A DNA stretch of 64,000 nucleotides, taken from contig JAJTUP010000056.1 in the NCBI GenBank assembly GCA_021399435.1, positions 248,001-312,000 of the forward strand. Direction: 5' to 3'. This DNA comes from Diaporthe sp. PMI_573. Lineage: Eukaryota > Ascomycota > Sordariomycetes > Diaporthales > Diaporthaceae. Below are positions 62,379 to 64,000 of the stretch, piece by piece (within the stretch, counting starts at the first letter, position 1; each line of letters opens with the position of its first letter). Made by a program: the position numbers and the translations under genes. The notes under the pieces were generated by a model. It was not told where the DNA came from, did not search any database, and saw only the letters and a list, made by a program, of their open reading frames with translations.

Positions 62379-63101
62379 GTGTCCCCCAACGAGTGTGATG
62401 AATACAACATGTACTTCGGCTTCGACAATTCCGTACATGGCGCTGCCAAACATATAAACAGCCCTCAGCATGGCAAGATGCCGATGAAGCATGATCTTGC
62501 AATTGAGGTGTGCGGCTTTCTCGTCAAACATTGTACGGACGAACTCGCAGAAAAGAATAACGATGTCTTCGCAAAAGAGATAGAAAAAGGTTACCAGGTG
62601 TTGAAGCCGAAAAGGCTTTCTCGAAACAGCCAGGCAAAGCCCCGCGGGGTAAAGCCTCCTGATCATACCGTCCTACCCGGAGCAGACTGTGGGCTGAACG
62701 ATGAGGGGCCCGAGGATCTGACTGCAGGTGTTGAATCTACTCGGCAACCATCTGATTGTATAATCATTCCTGCTGCAGGATCCTCAGAAGCGGAATCGGC
62801 TACGAACTCGGATGATGCCTGCGGAGATGATGGTGGAGACGTAGATACTTCGCCTTCTGTCGCTGATTACAGTGCATCGGTGCCGAATCCCGGGCAAATC
62901 AGCATGGAGAAGCAACGTGCAGACCGCGTGGCTAGCGTTGTCGCGCTAGATCATTGCTGCGAAAACGAGGGTGTCCTTGGCGGTGTTAGAGAAAAACCTG
63001 GAAATTCCGTTGGGGATGCTCTTAATGAGGACGCCGTGGACAATTACAAGCGGTTCGATGCTCTCCAATCACAGATGAAAAGCAAAGCCGGCAGTCGCTG
63101 A
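62379..63101 (+). CDS. Hypothetical protein, 5' end unclear
   Basis: 240 residues, with no ATG at the first codon; the first in-frame ATG is at about residue 11. The N-terminal part (HGAAKHINSPQHGK..LAIEVCGFLVKHCTDELAEKNNDVF) is conserved-looking and resembles an alpha-helical segment found next to zinc fingers in some fungal proteins, but I cannot name it. The rest is acidic and disordered, with ordinary codon use. Possibly a 5'-truncated regulatory protein. Confidence 0.4.
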   Translation: MSPNECDEYNMYFGFDNSVHGAAKHINSPQHGKMPMKHDLAIEVCGFLVKHCTDELAEKNNDVFAKEIEKGYQVLKPKRLSRNSQAKPRGVKPPDHTVLPGADCGLNDEGPEDLTAGVESTRQPSDCIIIPAAGSSEAESATNSDDACGDDGGDVDTSPSVADYSASVPNPGQISMEKQRADRVASVVALDHCCENEGVLGGVREKPGNSVGDALNEDAVDNYKRFDALQSQMKSKAGSR

Positions 63102-63436
63102 TAATCATTATTTCCCAGGCCGGTTTTGGATGGGAACGTCTCGACCACGACCGAAAGTGCGCTATGTCGCTGGCTCTCTTAAACCATAGCCTCATGTCAA
63201 AATACCACTATACTACATGTGGCGATCACTAGGTCGAATAGCTTCAGTGGGTGCTGCAAGGTGCCTAAGTAGGCCTGGAGATATGGTTGGAAACCGTATG
63301 ATTCAAGCTAACTGTCTGTGACTGACTTTGAGTGGGCTGAAGGCGCATGGCCAAACGCCTCCATTCTCTTAATCCATACAACTAGTCTATTCTCGTCTGC
63401 TTCCGAGAGGCGATGGGCGGGCTAAATTTGCTCTGA

Positions 63437-63552
63437 TTATGGCGCTACACCACTCATTCGGCTTGAGAGAGCCATCGTGGGTATTCCATGCTTCGCAGCC
63501 GCTTTCCTAAGCGAAACACCATTTGATCTGACATCCGTGATGGCCTCAGCCA
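63437..63552 (-). pseudogene. psq-type HTH relic of a pogo-like transposase
   Basis: The end of a reverse frame reads AITDVRSNGVSLRKAAAKHGIPTMALSSRMSG, the psq helix-turn-helix that opens pogo/Fot1 transposases (compare GAAAAYDVPYSTLQNRLKG in pogo-H). It stops right after the HTH, so the rest of the transposase is missing. It could instead be a host psq-domain gene. Confidence 0.55.
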
Positions 63553-64000
63553 TATCCCGTTCATGGTCATCGTTTTCCATTTCCCGGTTTTCAGATTGGG
63601 CCTCTTTCCGACTGCCGTCGTCAAACCTGACACGTTTGTCGTTGTGGTGTCTTAGGATAGGCTGCGGCTGATCGTTGGGTACTTTATTGACCATGACGGG
63701 ATACACCCGGTCCAATAGTCCGGGCAGGCGGGTAGTGGGCATCCCTACTACCAACCGAAGGCTGACCGATTGTGGCTTCCAAATCGGCGCGCAGTGTGAC
63801 GATCGTAATACGGGCACCCCTTCTGTAAGGTGCCTATATCTGGTGATCTGTCTATTCTGCGTGAGGAAGTAGCTAGGTTTGCAGGCGCAGCCTGCAAAGT
63901 AGGCTCTTCCTACTCGAACGGCTTACGTGGCCTCAACCTGATACATGTGTAGATACACACCGCATCCGCAGTGTGGCTGTTCTTGAGCCGCACTGGCATA
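63553..64000. other. No recognisable gene to the window end
   Basis: Sequence upstream of the HTH relic reads open for about 90 codons but shows no motif. Confidence 0.35.

Noticed and set aside
62241..62666. Reverse frame with a basic tail overlapping 62379-63101
   Set aside because: It starts within the opposite gene and shows no motif; the plus frame is longer and more protein-like.

Overview
The window looks like an accessory, transposon-rich region of a filamentous ascomycete (Pezizomycotina). The evidence is short GT..AG introns (46-122 bp) with CTAAC/CTAAT-type branch points, HET and NACHT-WD40 genes, an AflR-type Zn2Cys6 regulator, an EthD-domain gene, and fungal families of hAT, pogo/Fot1, Copia and Gypsy elements. 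The AflR/EthD pair hints at Eurotiomycetes, but the species cannot be named from this sequence alone.

Layout. 1-9 kb: a possible small membrane protein, an hAT relic, a HET-domain gene, a class I methyltransferase, and two hAT relics abutting a fragment of another gene. 9-18.1 kb: a decayed 2OG-oxygenase-like fragment, a truncated HMG-CoA reductase fragment abutting a nearly intact hAT, a three-exon EthD gene, and an AflR-like regulator split by an internally deleted hAT with a perfect 8-bp target duplication. 19.2-26.4 kb: two Copia relics and a 15-bp minisatellite. 26.4-28.7 kb: a NACHT-WD40 gene that begins directly after a Copia LTR. 28.9-35.1 kb: a truncated Gypsy chromovirus relative and a Copia gag with its tRNA-primed leader. 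35-42 kb: ordinary but damaged genes (protein kinase, tandem KilA-N/APSES-like protein, HIUase-like protein, a NACHT fragment joined to a PIF1-like helicase fragment). 42.4-48.9 kb: a TA-flanked MITE, a coding-competent hAT carrying an intact pogo element, and an hAT relic. 49.6-60.3 kb: a three-level nest, hAT containing pogo containing Gypsy, in which all boundaries can be read. 60.3-64 kb: the 5' end of a PKA-like kinase cut at its glycine-rich loop, two unknown ORFs and a psq-HTH relic.

How it fits together. Few host genes are intact. Most are cut at transposon ends, and frames on the two sides sometimes still match (AflR-like gene, nested pogo transposase), which makes the order of insertion readable. 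Several transposases keep full ORFs and all expected domains, and the two Gypsy-2 LTRs read as identical, so part of the mobile content looks young and there is no sign of heavy repeat-induced point mutation. The two Gypsy families share a gag/pol junction with a slippery-like heptamer, a 6-nt spacer and a hairpin whose stem differs by two compensatory base-pair changes; this is the strongest functional signal outside the protein-coding sequence.
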